From contig NZ_PJJP01000022.1 in assembly GCF_002929555.1 (NCBI RefSeq), forward strand, positions 1-64,000: a stretch of 64,000 nucleotides of DNA. Direction: 5' to 3'. Made by a program: the position numbers and the translations under genes. Below are positions 1 through 6,450 of the stretch, one piece after another; position 1 is the stretch's first letter, and the number at the start of each line of letters is the position of its first letter. The DNA is from Cryobacterium sp. N22. GTDB lineage: Bacteria; Actinomycetota; Actinomycetes; Actinomycetales; Microbacteriaceae. The notes beneath the pieces are model-generated. The model ran no database searches. It saw only the letters and a list, made by a program, of their open reading frames with translations, and had not been told where the DNA came from.

Positions 1-263
1 GCCGCGGCGATGGCGTCGGCCACGCTGTCACCGGCGTGCGCGGCCCGCGCGGCGGCCCGCAGCAGTTCCCGGTTGCCCGGGTCGCTCGGCAGGCCGGCCC
101 GGCCCGGGGCGCGGCGGCGATGTGGCTCGGCCTCCGCGGCGGGCGGCATCAGGTAGTCCCAGGCCGACACCGGCGACACCCCCGCCGAGAGCAGCACGGC
201 CAACCGCTCGGCGATGCGGGCCACCTCCTCGATCGGCGGCGGCGCGGCCCGACGGCGGCTCAT
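1..263 (-). CDS. TadB/GspF-like Tad pilus membrane protein, N-terminus (cut by window edge)
   Basis: Only about 87 residues are visible before the left edge. The ATG at 263-261 overlaps the stop of the upstream TadA-type ATPase gene as ATGA, so the two are translationally coupled. The peptide starts MSRRRAAPPPIEEVAR, continues with an LAVLLSAGVSPVSAW segment and then becomes Arg/Pro/Ala rich. An 'LLxAGVSPxxAW' stretch near the N-terminus and a position directly after a TadA ATPase are what one expects of the inner-membrane TadB/GspF-like platform protein of a Flp pilus system. The assignment rests mostly on context, since the conserved T2SSF core would lie outside the window. Confidence 0.6.
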   Translation of the reverse strand, partial: MSRRRAAPPPIEEVARIAERLAVLLSAGVSPVSAWDYLMPPAAEAEPHRRRAPGRAGLPSDPGNRELLRAAARAAHAGDSVADAIAA

Positions 264-1405
264 TCGGGCACCGTCGCGAGCCGTTCGGCGGCATCGAGAG
301 TGAAGCGGCCCACCTGCGCCAGGCGCCGCCGGCCGCCGCGGCGTTCGAGGTGCAGCACCAGCCCGATGGCGCTCACGGTTTGCCGGGCCACCGCCGCCGG
401 GCTCATGCCGGCGAGCGCGCCGAGGGCCTCGAGCCGGGCGGGCACGTCGGCCAGGGAGTTGGCGTGCAGGGTGCCGGCGCCGCCGTCGTGGCCGGTGTTC
501 AGGGCAGCCAGCAGCTCCCGGATCTCCACGCCCCGGCACTCGCCGAGCACCAGCCGGTCCGGACGCATCCGCAGCGCCTCGCGCAGCAAGCTGTCCAGGC
601 CGATGCGACCGGCGCCTTCGAGGTTCGCCTGGCGGGATTCCAGGGCCACGACGTGCGGGTGGTTGATGCGCAGCTCGGCGACGTCCTCGATGGCCACGAT
701 GCGCTCGGCCGCGGGCGCCTCGCCCAGCAACGCGGCGAGCAGGGTGGTCTTGCCGCTGCCGGCGGCACCGGTCACGAGCAGGTTCTCCCGGTCGAGCACC
801 GCCGCGCGCAACCTGCCCAGCTGGGCGGCGGCGTCCTCACCGTGGCCGAACAGGCCGCCGGCGGCGAGGGCGTCGAGGCTGAGACGCTCGGCTCGCGGCA
901 ACCGGATCGACAGCAGAGTTCCGGTGCTGGACACCGGCGGCAGCACGGCGTGCACCCGGATGCCGTCGGCCAGTCGCACGTCGACGCAGGGACTGGCTTC
1001 GTCGATGTGGCGGCCGCCGAGGGCGATCAGCCGCACCGCCAGGTCACGGATGCCGCGCTCGTCACTGTGCCAGTCCGGCGCGGGCACCAGCCCGCGGCCG
1101 GCGTCAAGCCACAGGCCGGCATCGCCGTTCACGAACAGGTCGGTGACGGCGGGGTCGCGGGCGAATCGGGCGAGCGGGCCGAGCGCGGAGAGGTCGGTGC
1201 GGGAGGAAGGCGGCGGCGGGGCGGGGTCGGCGGCGGGTTGGGAGGCGGCGTCGCGGTTTGGGTCGGTCGCGGCATCCAGCCAGGTGGCCGCGTAGGACGG
1301 GCGCGGCGACTCTCCCCCGGGCGTCGCCCGAGCGGGGTCGATGCCGACGGTGAGGGCGCTGGGCCGCTTGAGGAAGGAGGGCACGGCGACGTAGGGCTCT
1401 GGCAT
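260..1405 (-). CDS. tadA: TadA/CpaF-family secretion ATPase
   Basis: 381 aa cytoplasmic ATPase that would power assembly of a Flp/Tad-type pilus. After a variable Pro/Ala-rich N-terminus (about 1-75) comes the CpaF N-domain (LARFARDPAVTDLFVNG). The RecA-like core has a Walker A GAAGSGKT at about 213-220, an Asp box VAIEDVAEL at about 237-245, a Walker B-like region RPDRLVLGECRG at about 281-292 and the His box GTLHANS at about 311-317. All key residues are present and the length is usual for the family. The ATG start lies 6 nt after a TAGCGT box, so the gene may be read leaderless. It is the first gene of a minus-strand tad operon that continues beyond the window. Confidence 0.9.
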   Translation of the reverse strand: MPEPYVAVPSFLKRPSALTVGIDPARATPGGESPRPSYAATWLDAATDPNRDAASQPAADPAPPPPSSRTDLSALGPLARFARDPAVTDLFVNGDAGLWLDAGRGLVPAPDWHSDERGIRDLAVRLIALGGRHIDEASPCVDVRLADGIRVHAVLPPVSSTGTLLSIRLPRAERLSLDALAAGGLFGHGEDAAAQLGRLRAAVLDRENLLVTGAAGSGKTTLLAALLGEAPAAERIVAIEDVAELRINHPHVVALESRQANLEGAGRIGLDSLLREALRMRPDRLVLGECRGVEIRELLAALNTGHDGGAGTLHANSLADVPARLEALGALAGMSPAAVARQTVSAIGLVLHLERRGGRRRLAQVGRFTLDAAERLATVPE

Positions 1406-1411
1406 GCGAGC

Positions 1412-1417
1412 ACGCTA
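1412..1417 (-). promoter_or_regulatory. -10 box of the tad operon, leaderless type
   Basis: TAGCGT followed by 6 nt (GCTCGC) and the ATG of the TadA gene. No Shine-Dalgarno sequence fits in between. Confidence 0.5.
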
Positions 1418-1502
1418 GCGGCCGGGCGGGTGCGGGGGCCGGGGCACATCCGGTGGTGTGCGATGGTCGGCCGGGACGGGACTGTGGAGGAGCGGCGATG
1501 CG

Positions 1503-1520
1503 ACACACACACACACACAC
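1503..1520. repeat. (AC)9 dinucleotide run
   Basis: Nine AC units in intergenic DNA between the tad operon and the 6C RNA. Such a run can slip during replication; no role is visible. Confidence 0.9.
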
Positions 1521-1526
1521 GTCACC

Positions 1527-1551
1527 GGGTCTCGATGGGCTCGACCGACGG
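1527..1551. repeat. Dispersed LVEP-type repeat, divergent copy
   Basis: GGTCTCGATGGGCTCGACC resembles the TCTCGACAGGCTCGACCAAC element found at several other places in the window (see 5651, 14851, 36501, 51268). Confidence 0.4.
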
Positions 1552-1576
1552 GTGGAGCTCGACCACCGGGAGCAGA

Positions 1577-1645
1577 GACAACTGTTGCCCGGACGGACTT
1601 CTGCGCCTGGTGTGCGGGGCGCAGTTGTCCGGCCGGGCAACGGTT
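1577..1645. repeat. Palindromic repeat family A, copy 1
   Basis: About 69-bp imperfect palindrome starting ACAACTGTTGCCC and ending GGGCAACGGTT, with an inner CGGAC...GTCCGG pair. Related copies lie at 61683 and 63180, and a further copy lies inside the kinase gene at 40722. Confidence 0.65.
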
Positions 1646-1694
1646 CTGCCTGGAGGGGGCCGATACAGCGATATTGCGGTACAGCGGGTCACGC

Positions 1695-1850
1695 AGTTGC
1701 CCGGTTCGCACGGGGGGATGCACGAACCGGGCGGGAAAACACGGGTGCGCCGTTGAGAGACACAGAACGTGCTGTTAAAAGAGGGGGGCGGCACCTATTG
1801 GGGGGAACAGGTGCCGCCTCGGCAGTGCATTGATTGGGGGGAACCAACGC
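1695..1850 (-). ncRNA. 6C RNA (two hairpins with C6 loops)
   Basis: On the minus strand two strong hairpins each show a run of six C in the loop. The first has perfect 10-bp arms at 1818-1809 and 1796-1787 with loop GTTCCCCCCAAT. The second has perfect 10-bp arms at 1732-1723 and 1708-1699 with a loop containing CCCCCC. A third C6 run (1846-1830) sits near the probable 5' end. Two hairpins with six or more C in the loops define the 6C RNA of actinobacteria, whose transcript was reported to rise during sporulation in Streptomyces. The linker of about 54 nt between the hairpins is long and makes the exact ends uncertain. No protein-coding alternative looks convincing here. Confidence 0.72.
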
Positions 1851-1884
1851 ACCACAGGTCAAAACTTTCGTTCAGACATTGATA

Positions 1885-1912
1885 AGCATACTTGGGAAAA
1901 TCAGATCCGCAA
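1885..1912 (-). promoter_or_regulatory. Candidate promoter of the 6C RNA
   Basis: On the minus strand TTGCGG (1912-1907), a 16-nt spacer and TATGCT (1890-1885) point toward the 6C hairpins, giving a start near 1878. Confidence 0.35.
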
Positions 1913-2110
1913 GTCCTCCAGGTCCCCCTAAATGAGGACACAGAAATATCAGCCCGTGAGAGCCCGATTTCAAAAATATCGACAGCAGAAATCGGGTCGT
2001 TCTTCCGGCCAGTTTTGTTCTCGAAAGGGTCGTATCCGCCGTGTAGGGTTCAGGGACGGGTCCGCCGCGGCGCCCCGACACCGCCTGAACTCGCAAAGGA
2101 GCGAACCATC

Positions 2111-4072
2111 ATGAGCGTGCAAATCGACCATCTTCTCCACGAATCCCGCCGATTCCCGCCGTCTCCGGAGTTTGCCGCGACATCGGTGGCCACCGAGGCG
2201 CTCTACACGGATGCCGCAGCAGATCGGCTTGGTTTCTGGGCCGAGCAGGCCCGCGACCTCCTGCACTGGCACAAACCGTTCACCCGCACACTCGACTGGA
2301 GCAACCCGCCGTTCGCGAAGTGGTTCGACGACGGCGAGCTCAACGTGGCGTACAACTGCCTCGACCGGCACGTGCTCGCCGGCAACGGCGACAGGGTGGC
2401 GCTGCACTGGGAGGGCGAACCGGGCGACACCCGGGCGATCACTTACGCGCAGCTCACCGACGAGGTCAAACGCGCCGCGAATGTGCTCCTCGGTCTCGGC
2501 GTGCGCGCCGGCGACCGGGTGGCCATCTACCTGCCGATGATCCCCGAGGCCGTCGTGGCGATGCTCGCCGTGGCCCGCATCGGCGCCGTGCACTCGGTGA
2601 TCTTCGGCGGCTTCAGCGCCGAGAGCCTGCGCTCCCGCATCGACGACGCCGAAGCGGTGGTCGTGATCACCTCCGACGGCGGTTACCGCAAGGGCCGGGC
2701 CACCCCGCTGAAGCCCGCGGTCGACGCGGCCCTGGCCAGCGGCGACTCCTCGGTGCACACCGTGCTCGTGGTGAACCGCACCGGCGGCGACGTGGAGTGG
2801 AACGAACGCGACAAGTGGTGGCACGAGGAGCTCGCCGCCGTCTCCGGCGAGCACGAGGCGCAGCCGTTCCCCGCCGAGAACCCGCTGTTCATCCTCTACA
2901 CCTCCGGCACCACCGGTAAGCCCAAGGGCATCCTCCACACCAGCGGCGGCTACCTCACCCAGGTGGCCTTCACCCACAAGAACGTCTTCGACCTCAAGCC
3001 CGAGACCGACGTGTTCTGGTGCACCGCCGACGTGGGCTGGATCACCGGGCACAGCTACGTGGTCTACGGGCCCCTGGCCAACGGCGCCACCCAGGTGCTC
3101 TACGAGGGAACCCCCGACACCCCGCACCCCGGCCGGTGGTGGGAGATCATCGAGAAGCACAAGGTGAGCATCCTGTACACGGCGCCCACCGCCATCCGCA
3201 CGTTCATGAAGATCGGCCGGCAGGAGCCGCAGAAGTTCGACCTGACCAGCCTGCGCCTGCTTGGCTCGGTGGGTGAGCCGATCAACCCGGAAGCGTGGAT
3301 GTGGTACCGCGAGGTGATCGGCAACCATGTCACCCCGGTCGTGGACACCTGGTGGCAGACCGAGACCGGCGCGATCATGATCTCCGCGCTGCCCGGCCTC
3401 ACCGAGACCAAGCCCGGCGCAGCGCAGGTCCCCATTCCCGGCATCGCCATCGACGTGCTCGGTGAAGACGGCGAGCATGTGGGGCACGGCAACGGCGGCC
3501 TGCTCGTGGTCACCGAGCCGTGGCCGTCGATGCTGCGCGGCATCTGGGGCGACCCGGAGCGCTTCATCGAGACCTACTGGGAGAAGTTCCAGGATGCCCC
3601 GAACGCGCCGCTGTACTTCGCCGGCGACGGCGCCCGGCTCGACCGCGACGGCGACATCTGGCTGCTCGGCCGGGTCGACGACGTGATGAACGTCTCCGGG
3701 CACCGGTTGTCCACCGCCGAGATCGAGTCGTCGCTGGTCGCGCACCCCATGGTGGCCGAGTCCGCGGTGGTGGGCGCGCACGACGAAACCACCGGCCAGG
3801 CCGTGGTGGCGTTCGTGATCATCAAGTTCAGCCAGACGGATGTGGCGTCGCACGCCGACATCAGCGCCGTGCTGCGCGCCCACGTGACGTTGCAGATCGG
3901 GGCGATCGCCCGGCCGCGGGAGATCCACATCGTGAACGAGCTGCCCAAGACCCGCTCGGGCAAGATCATGCGGCGCTTGCTGCGTGACGTAGCGGAGGGC
4001 CGCGAGATCGGCGACACCACCACCCTCGCCGACACCTCGATCATGCAGATCATCTCGGAGAGCATGCGCTAA
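2111..4072 (+). CDS. acsA: Acetyl-CoA synthetase (AMP-forming)
   Basis: 653 aa cytoplasmic enzyme converting acetate, ATP and CoA to acetyl-CoA by way of acetyl-AMP. The start is the ATG after AAAGGAG (spacing 7); the reading frame stays open further upstream, but 653 aa matches the family (about 650) and the upstream extension has no homology-like pattern. The AMP-binding core motif [11 protein letters not shown] lies at about 263-273, WWQTETG follows, and the C-terminal [11 protein letters not shown] carries the lysine (about 618) that is reversibly acetylated in Acs enzymes. It is monocistronic and followed by a palindromic repeat. Acetate use also feeds malate, which fits the malate:quinone oxidoreductase elsewhere in the window. 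Confidence 0.96.
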   Translation: MSVQIDHLLHESRRFPPSPEFAATSVATEALYTDAAADRLGFWAEQARDLLHWHKPFTRTLDWSNPPFAKWFDDGELNVAYNCLDRHVLAGNGDRVALHWEGEPGDTRAITYAQLTDEVKRAANVLLGLGVRAGDRVAIYLPMIPEAVVAMLAVARIGAVHSVIFGGFSAESLRSRIDDAEAVVVITSDGGYRKGRATPLKPAVDAALASGDSSVHTVLVVNRTGGDVEWNERDKWWHEELAAVSGEHEAQPFPAENPLFILYTSGTTGKPKGILHTSGGYLTQVAFTHKNVFDLKPETDVFWCTADVGWITGHSYVVYGPLANGATQVLYEGTPDTPHPGRWWEIIEKHKVSILYTAPTAIRTFMKIGRQEPQKFDLTSLRLLGSVGEPINPEAWMWYREVIGNHVTPVVDTWWQTETGAIMISALPGLTETKPGAAQVPIPGIAIDVLGEDGEHVGHGNGGLLVVTEPWPSMLRGIWGDPERFIETYWEKFQDAPNAPLYFAGDGARLDRDGDIWLLGRVDDVMNVSGHRLSTAEIESSLVAHPMVAESAVVGAHDETTGQAVVAFVIIKFSQTDVASHADISAVLRAHVTLQIGAIARPREIHIVNELPKTRSGKIMRRLLRDVAEGREIGDTTTLADTSIMQIISESMR

Positions 4073-4084
4073 CGCTCGTTCCCC

Positions 4085-4149
4085 CCCGCGAACTGTGAGC
4101 TAAGCACCTTTCCGAGGCCCGGGAAGGTGCTTTTCTCACAGTTCGCGGG
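4085..4149. repeat. Palindromic repeat family B, copy 1 (possible terminator of acsA)
   Basis: 65-bp near-perfect palindrome: CCCGCGAACTGTGAG at one end, CTCACAGTTCGCGGG at the other, with inner AAGCACCTT / AAGGTGCTT arms. It starts 13 nt after the acsA stop. It could end transcription from both sides, though it lacks a clean U tract. Copies at 5691 and 54961. Confidence 0.75.
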
Positions 4150-4193
4150 CGGGCGGGCGGGCGAGCTCGGAGCAAACGTTCACAAACGCCCCC

Positions 4194-4199
4194 TACGGT
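4194..4199 (+). promoter_or_regulatory. -10 box of the acyltransferase gene, leaderless type
   Basis: TACGGT, then 7 nt (AGGCCGA), then the ATG at 4207. Confidence 0.45.
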
Positions 4200-4206
4200 A
4201 GGCCGA

Positions 4207-5460
4207 ATGTCTCGAGATAGTTCCCGAACCCGGATGGGCGGGCTCGACGCCCTGCGCGGGGTCGCCGCCGTGATCGTGCTCGTGCACCACGTGTCGATGA
4301 CCGCGCCGTCCGTTTCGGCCGCGTACACCTCCAGCGCCGACGTGGCCGTGTTCTCCCCCGCCTGGTGGGTCACCCTGTCGCCGTTGAAGATCCTCTTCGC
4401 CGGCCCGGAGTTCGTGCTGGTGTTCTTTGTGCTCAGCGGGTTCGTGTTGGTGCTCACCCCGCTGCGGCGCTGGCCGTGGACCCGGCCGGGCACCCCGGAC
4501 ACAGCCAGCCCCACGAGCACGGTCGAGGCCGACTCCCCCGGCCCGCCCGCGCCGGCCCCCGGCTACGACTGGTTGGCCTACTACCCGCGCCGCATCGTCC
4601 GGCTGGCGATCCCGGTGGTCGTGTCGGTGGGCCTGGCCGCCGCGTGGATCCTGCTCGTGCCGCGCACCGGAGCCGGCGGCGCGTGGATGGCGAAGCAGGG
4701 CAGCCCCGACCTCGGCATCGGCAATCTGCTGCGCGAGGCCAGCATCCTGGGCTTCACCGGCCGCCCCGACGTCAATCCGCCGCTCTGGTCGCTGGCCTGG
4801 GAGATGTGGTTCTCCCTGCTGCTGCCCATCGGCGTGATCTTCGCCGTCGCCACCCGCCGGTGGACGCCGGCCTGGGTGGCGGTGCTGCTGGCCACGTCCA
4901 CCGCGGGGTACCTGCTCGGGGTCGAGCCGCTGATGTACCTGCCCGCGTTCGGTCTGGGCGCCCTGCTCGCGGCCAACCACGGGTCGCTCCTGGCCTGGTC
5001 GACCCGGCTGGCCGCTCGCCGCGGCGGCACCCTGGCCTGGGCGGCCATCGCCGTACTCGGGCCGGTGCTGCTCATCGCGTACTGGCTGCTGCGGCCGGCG
5101 CTCACCGAGCCGTGGAACAGCGTGGCGCTGTCGCTGCGGGTACCGGGCGCGGTGCTGGTCGTGGCGACCGTGGCGCTGTGGCCGCCGGTGCAGCGGATGC
5201 TCGGCGGGCGCCTGCTGGCCTGGCTCGGAACCATCAGCTTCAGCCTGTACCTCGTGCACTTCCCCATCGTCGTCACCTTCGCGCAGTTGTTCGGGCCGGA
5301 GCACTGGTGGTGGGGCGCGCTGGTTTCGGTGCCGCTGAGCCTGGTGCTCGCCCAGCTGATGTACCGCTGGGTGGAGTTGCCCGCGCAGACGCTGGCGGGT
5401 CGGGTCGGCGCCAGGTTCTCGGCCGGGCATCCGCGCCCCGAGGCTGTGCCCGCGGCGTAG
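4207..5460 (+). CDS. Acyltransferase 3 family membrane protein (OafA/YrhL type)
   Basis: 417 aa polytopic membrane protein. It opens with the family signature: GLDALRGVAAVIVLVHHVS has the RG and paired His of the acyltransferase-3 active site. About ten hydrophobic segments follow, including FFVLSGFVLVL and FSLYLVHFPIVV near the C-terminus. Members transfer acyl groups (usually acetyl) to sugars of exopolysaccharide, O-antigen, peptidoglycan or glycolipids. The substrate cannot be read from sequence; the nearby cell-wall and capsule genes suggest an envelope glycan. An insertion of about 30 residues rich in Pro, Ser and Thr follows the second membrane segment (about 98-120). The gene stands alone between two palindromic repeats. 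Confidence 0.88.
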   Translation: MSRDSSRTRMGGLDALRGVAAVIVLVHHVSMTAPSVSAAYTSSADVAVFSPAWWVTLSPLKILFAGPEFVLVFFVLSGFVLVLTPLRRWPWTRPGTPDTASPTSTVEADSPGPPAPAPGYDWLAYYPRRIVRLAIPVVVSVGLAAAWILLVPRTGAGGAWMAKQGSPDLGIGNLLREASILGFTGRPDVNPPLWSLAWEMWFSLLLPIGVIFAVATRRWTPAWVAVLLATSTAGYLLGVEPLMYLPAFGLGALLAANHGSLLAWSTRLAARRGGTLAWAAIAVLGPVLLIAYWLLRPALTEPWNSVALSLRVPGAVLVVATVALWPPVQRMLGGRLLAWLGTISFSLYLVHFPIVVTFAQLFGPEHWWWGALVSVPLSLVLAQLMYRWVELPAQTLAGRVGARFSAGHPRPEAVPAA

Positions 5461-5485
5461 CGCCCGGAACTCGGGAGCGTCCTTT

Positions 5486-5548
5486 CGGCGAGGTGACACT
5501 TGAGGCCCGCTCCCGGGCTTGCGACGGACCGCAACTGTCGTCTCGCGG
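5486..5548. repeat. Palindromic repeat family C, copy 1
   Basis: 63-bp unit starting CGGCGAGGTGACAC and ending ACTGTCGTCTCGCGG. The ends are imperfectly complementary. A second copy begins 10 nt further on. Confidence 0.6.
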
Positions 5549-5558
5549 TGTAGGCCGG

Positions 5559-5622
5559 CGGCGAAGGGACACTTCGGGCCAGTTCACGGGCTCGCGACGG
5601 GCCGCAACTGTCACCTCGCGAG
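5559..5622. repeat. Palindromic repeat family C, copy 2
   Basis: 64-bp unit very similar to the one at 5486, ending GCAACTGTCACCTCGCG. The two are in direct orientation, so they form a tandem pair in the 298-bp gap between the acyltransferase and ridA genes, which otherwise holds only repeats. Confidence 0.6.
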
Positions 5623-5650
5623 CGGTGGGGGCGAACGCGGGCATGTCGCG

Positions 5651-5676
5651 AGGTCTCGACAAGCTCGACCAACGAC
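5651..5676. repeat. Dispersed LVEP-type repeat
   Basis: TCTCGACAAGCTCGACCAAC, a copy of a short dispersed element seen at least six times in the window. Confidence 0.7.
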
Positions 5677-5690
5677 GTGGGGCGGCAAAC

Positions 5691-5757
5691 CCCCGCGAAC
5701 TGTGAGAAAAGCACCTTCCGAGGCTCCGGGAAGGTGCTTAACTCACAGCTCGCGGGG
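5691..5757. repeat. Palindromic repeat family B, copy 2
   Basis: 67-bp palindrome with CCCCGCGAACTGTGAG and CTCACAGCTCGCGGGG ends and inner GCACCTTCCGAGG / CCGGGAAGGTGC arms. It ends one base before the stop codon of the minus-strand ridA gene and could serve as its terminator. Confidence 0.75.
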
Positions 5758-5758
5758 T

Positions 5759-6229
5759 CTAGGCGAAGGAGACGGTCAGCTCCACCTCGACGGGCGAGTC
5801 CAGGGGCAGCGCGGCCACGCCGACCGCGGAGCGGGCGTGCACGCCGATGGTGCCGAAGATCTCGCCGAGCACGTCGGAGGCACCGTTGACCACGCCGGGC
5901 TGGCCGGTGAACTCCGGGGCGGAGGCGACGAACCCGGTGACCTTGACCACCTGGGTGATCCGGTCCAGCGAGCCGATCACACTCTGGATGGCGGCGAGCG
6001 CGTTGAGCGCGCACTGCCGGGCGTAGACCTGAGCGTCCGCGGCCGGCACGAGGCCGAGCCCATCCCCGACCTTGCCCGTGGCGGGCATCACGCCGGCCAC
6101 CATCGGCAGCTGGCCGGAGGTGAACACCAGCGACCCGCTCACGACGGCGGGAACGTACGAGGCCACCGGCGGTACCACCGACGGCAGCTCAATACCCAGT
6201 TCGGCCAGACGGGCCTCGATCTGCGACAC
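5759..6229 (-). CDS. RidA/YjgF-family protein (long actinobacterial type)
   Basis: 156 aa, likely a trimeric cytoplasmic protein. RidA members hydrolyse reactive enamine/imine intermediates, but this longer branch (about 155 aa against about 125 for classical RidA) has no firmly established substrate. Visible motifs are SGSLVFTSGQLPM, the YARQCALNALAAI helix and a C-terminal VEVELTVSFA strand. The GTG at 6229 was chosen because it lies 2 nt after the stop of the DUF4177 gene; a longer reading would run through that gene and give an Arg-rich, non-conserved N-terminus. The two genes form a coupled pair divergent from the PBP gene, an arrangement resembling the region near ponA2 in mycobacteria. 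Confidence 0.88.
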   Translation of the reverse strand: MSQIEARLAELGIELPSVVPPVASYVPAVVSGSLVFTSGQLPMVAGVMPATGKVGDGLGLVPAADAQVYARQCALNALAAIQSVIGSLDRITQVVKVTGFVASAPEFTGQPGVVNGASDVLGEIFGTIGVHARSAVGVAALPLDSPVEVELTVSFA

Positions 6230-6231
6230 GA

Positions 6232-6399
6232 TCAGGCGCCGGTCGAGCCGGCGACGGGACGCTTCAGGTAGGCGACGAGCCCGCCTTCCGGGCCGGTGAC
6301 GACCTGCACGAGTTCCCAACCTTCCGAGCCCCAGTTGTTGAGGATGGCGGCTGTGTTGTGGATCATCAGCGGGGTGGTGAGGTATTCCCAGGCAGTCAT
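6232..6399 (-). CDS. Small DUF4177-like protein
   Basis: 55 aa: starts MTAWEYLTTPLMIHNTAAIL and continues NNWGSEGWELVQVV, which is the short WEYxxxPL...GWELV pattern of DUF4177 proteins. Function unknown. No signal peptide or membrane segment. It starts 51 bp from the divergent PBP gene and its stop is 2 nt from the ridA start, so it is the first gene of a two-gene operon. Small proteins of this kind recur beside RidA and ponA2-type genes in actinobacteria, so a link to cell-wall physiology is possible but not shown. Confidence 0.8.
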   Translation of the reverse strand: MTAWEYLTTPLMIHNTAAILNNWGSEGWELVQVVTGPEGGLVAYLKRPVAGSTGA

Positions 6400-6437
6400 G
6401 CGGCTCCGATTCAGGCGATTTTTCAGGTTGTGTCCCT

Positions 6438-6443
6438 TACGCT
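6438..6443 (+). promoter_or_regulatory. -10 box of the first PBP gene, leaderless type
   Basis: TACGCT, then 7 nt (CAATTGT), then ATG at 6451. The whole divergent intergenic region is 51 bp. Confidence 0.45.
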
Positions 6444-6450
6444 CAATTGT

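Noticed and set aside
1453-1833. Short open frames on both strands across the region between the tad operon and acsA
   Set aside because: They run through the AC repeat, a palindromic repeat and the 6C hairpins, overlap each other, and give low-complexity peptides (HTHTHT, VCVCVC).
1797-1844. Two ATTGGGGGGAAC motifs upstream of acsA as RamA-type activator sites
   Set aside because: RamA of Corynebacterium binds G-runs near acetate genes, but here the first motif lies in the loop of a strong hairpin and the pair is better explained by the C6 loops of a 6C RNA on the other strand.
1892-2110. N-terminal extension of acetyl-CoA synthetase
   Set aside because: The frame is open, but AAAGGAG sits just before the ATG at 2111, and the length from there matches the family.
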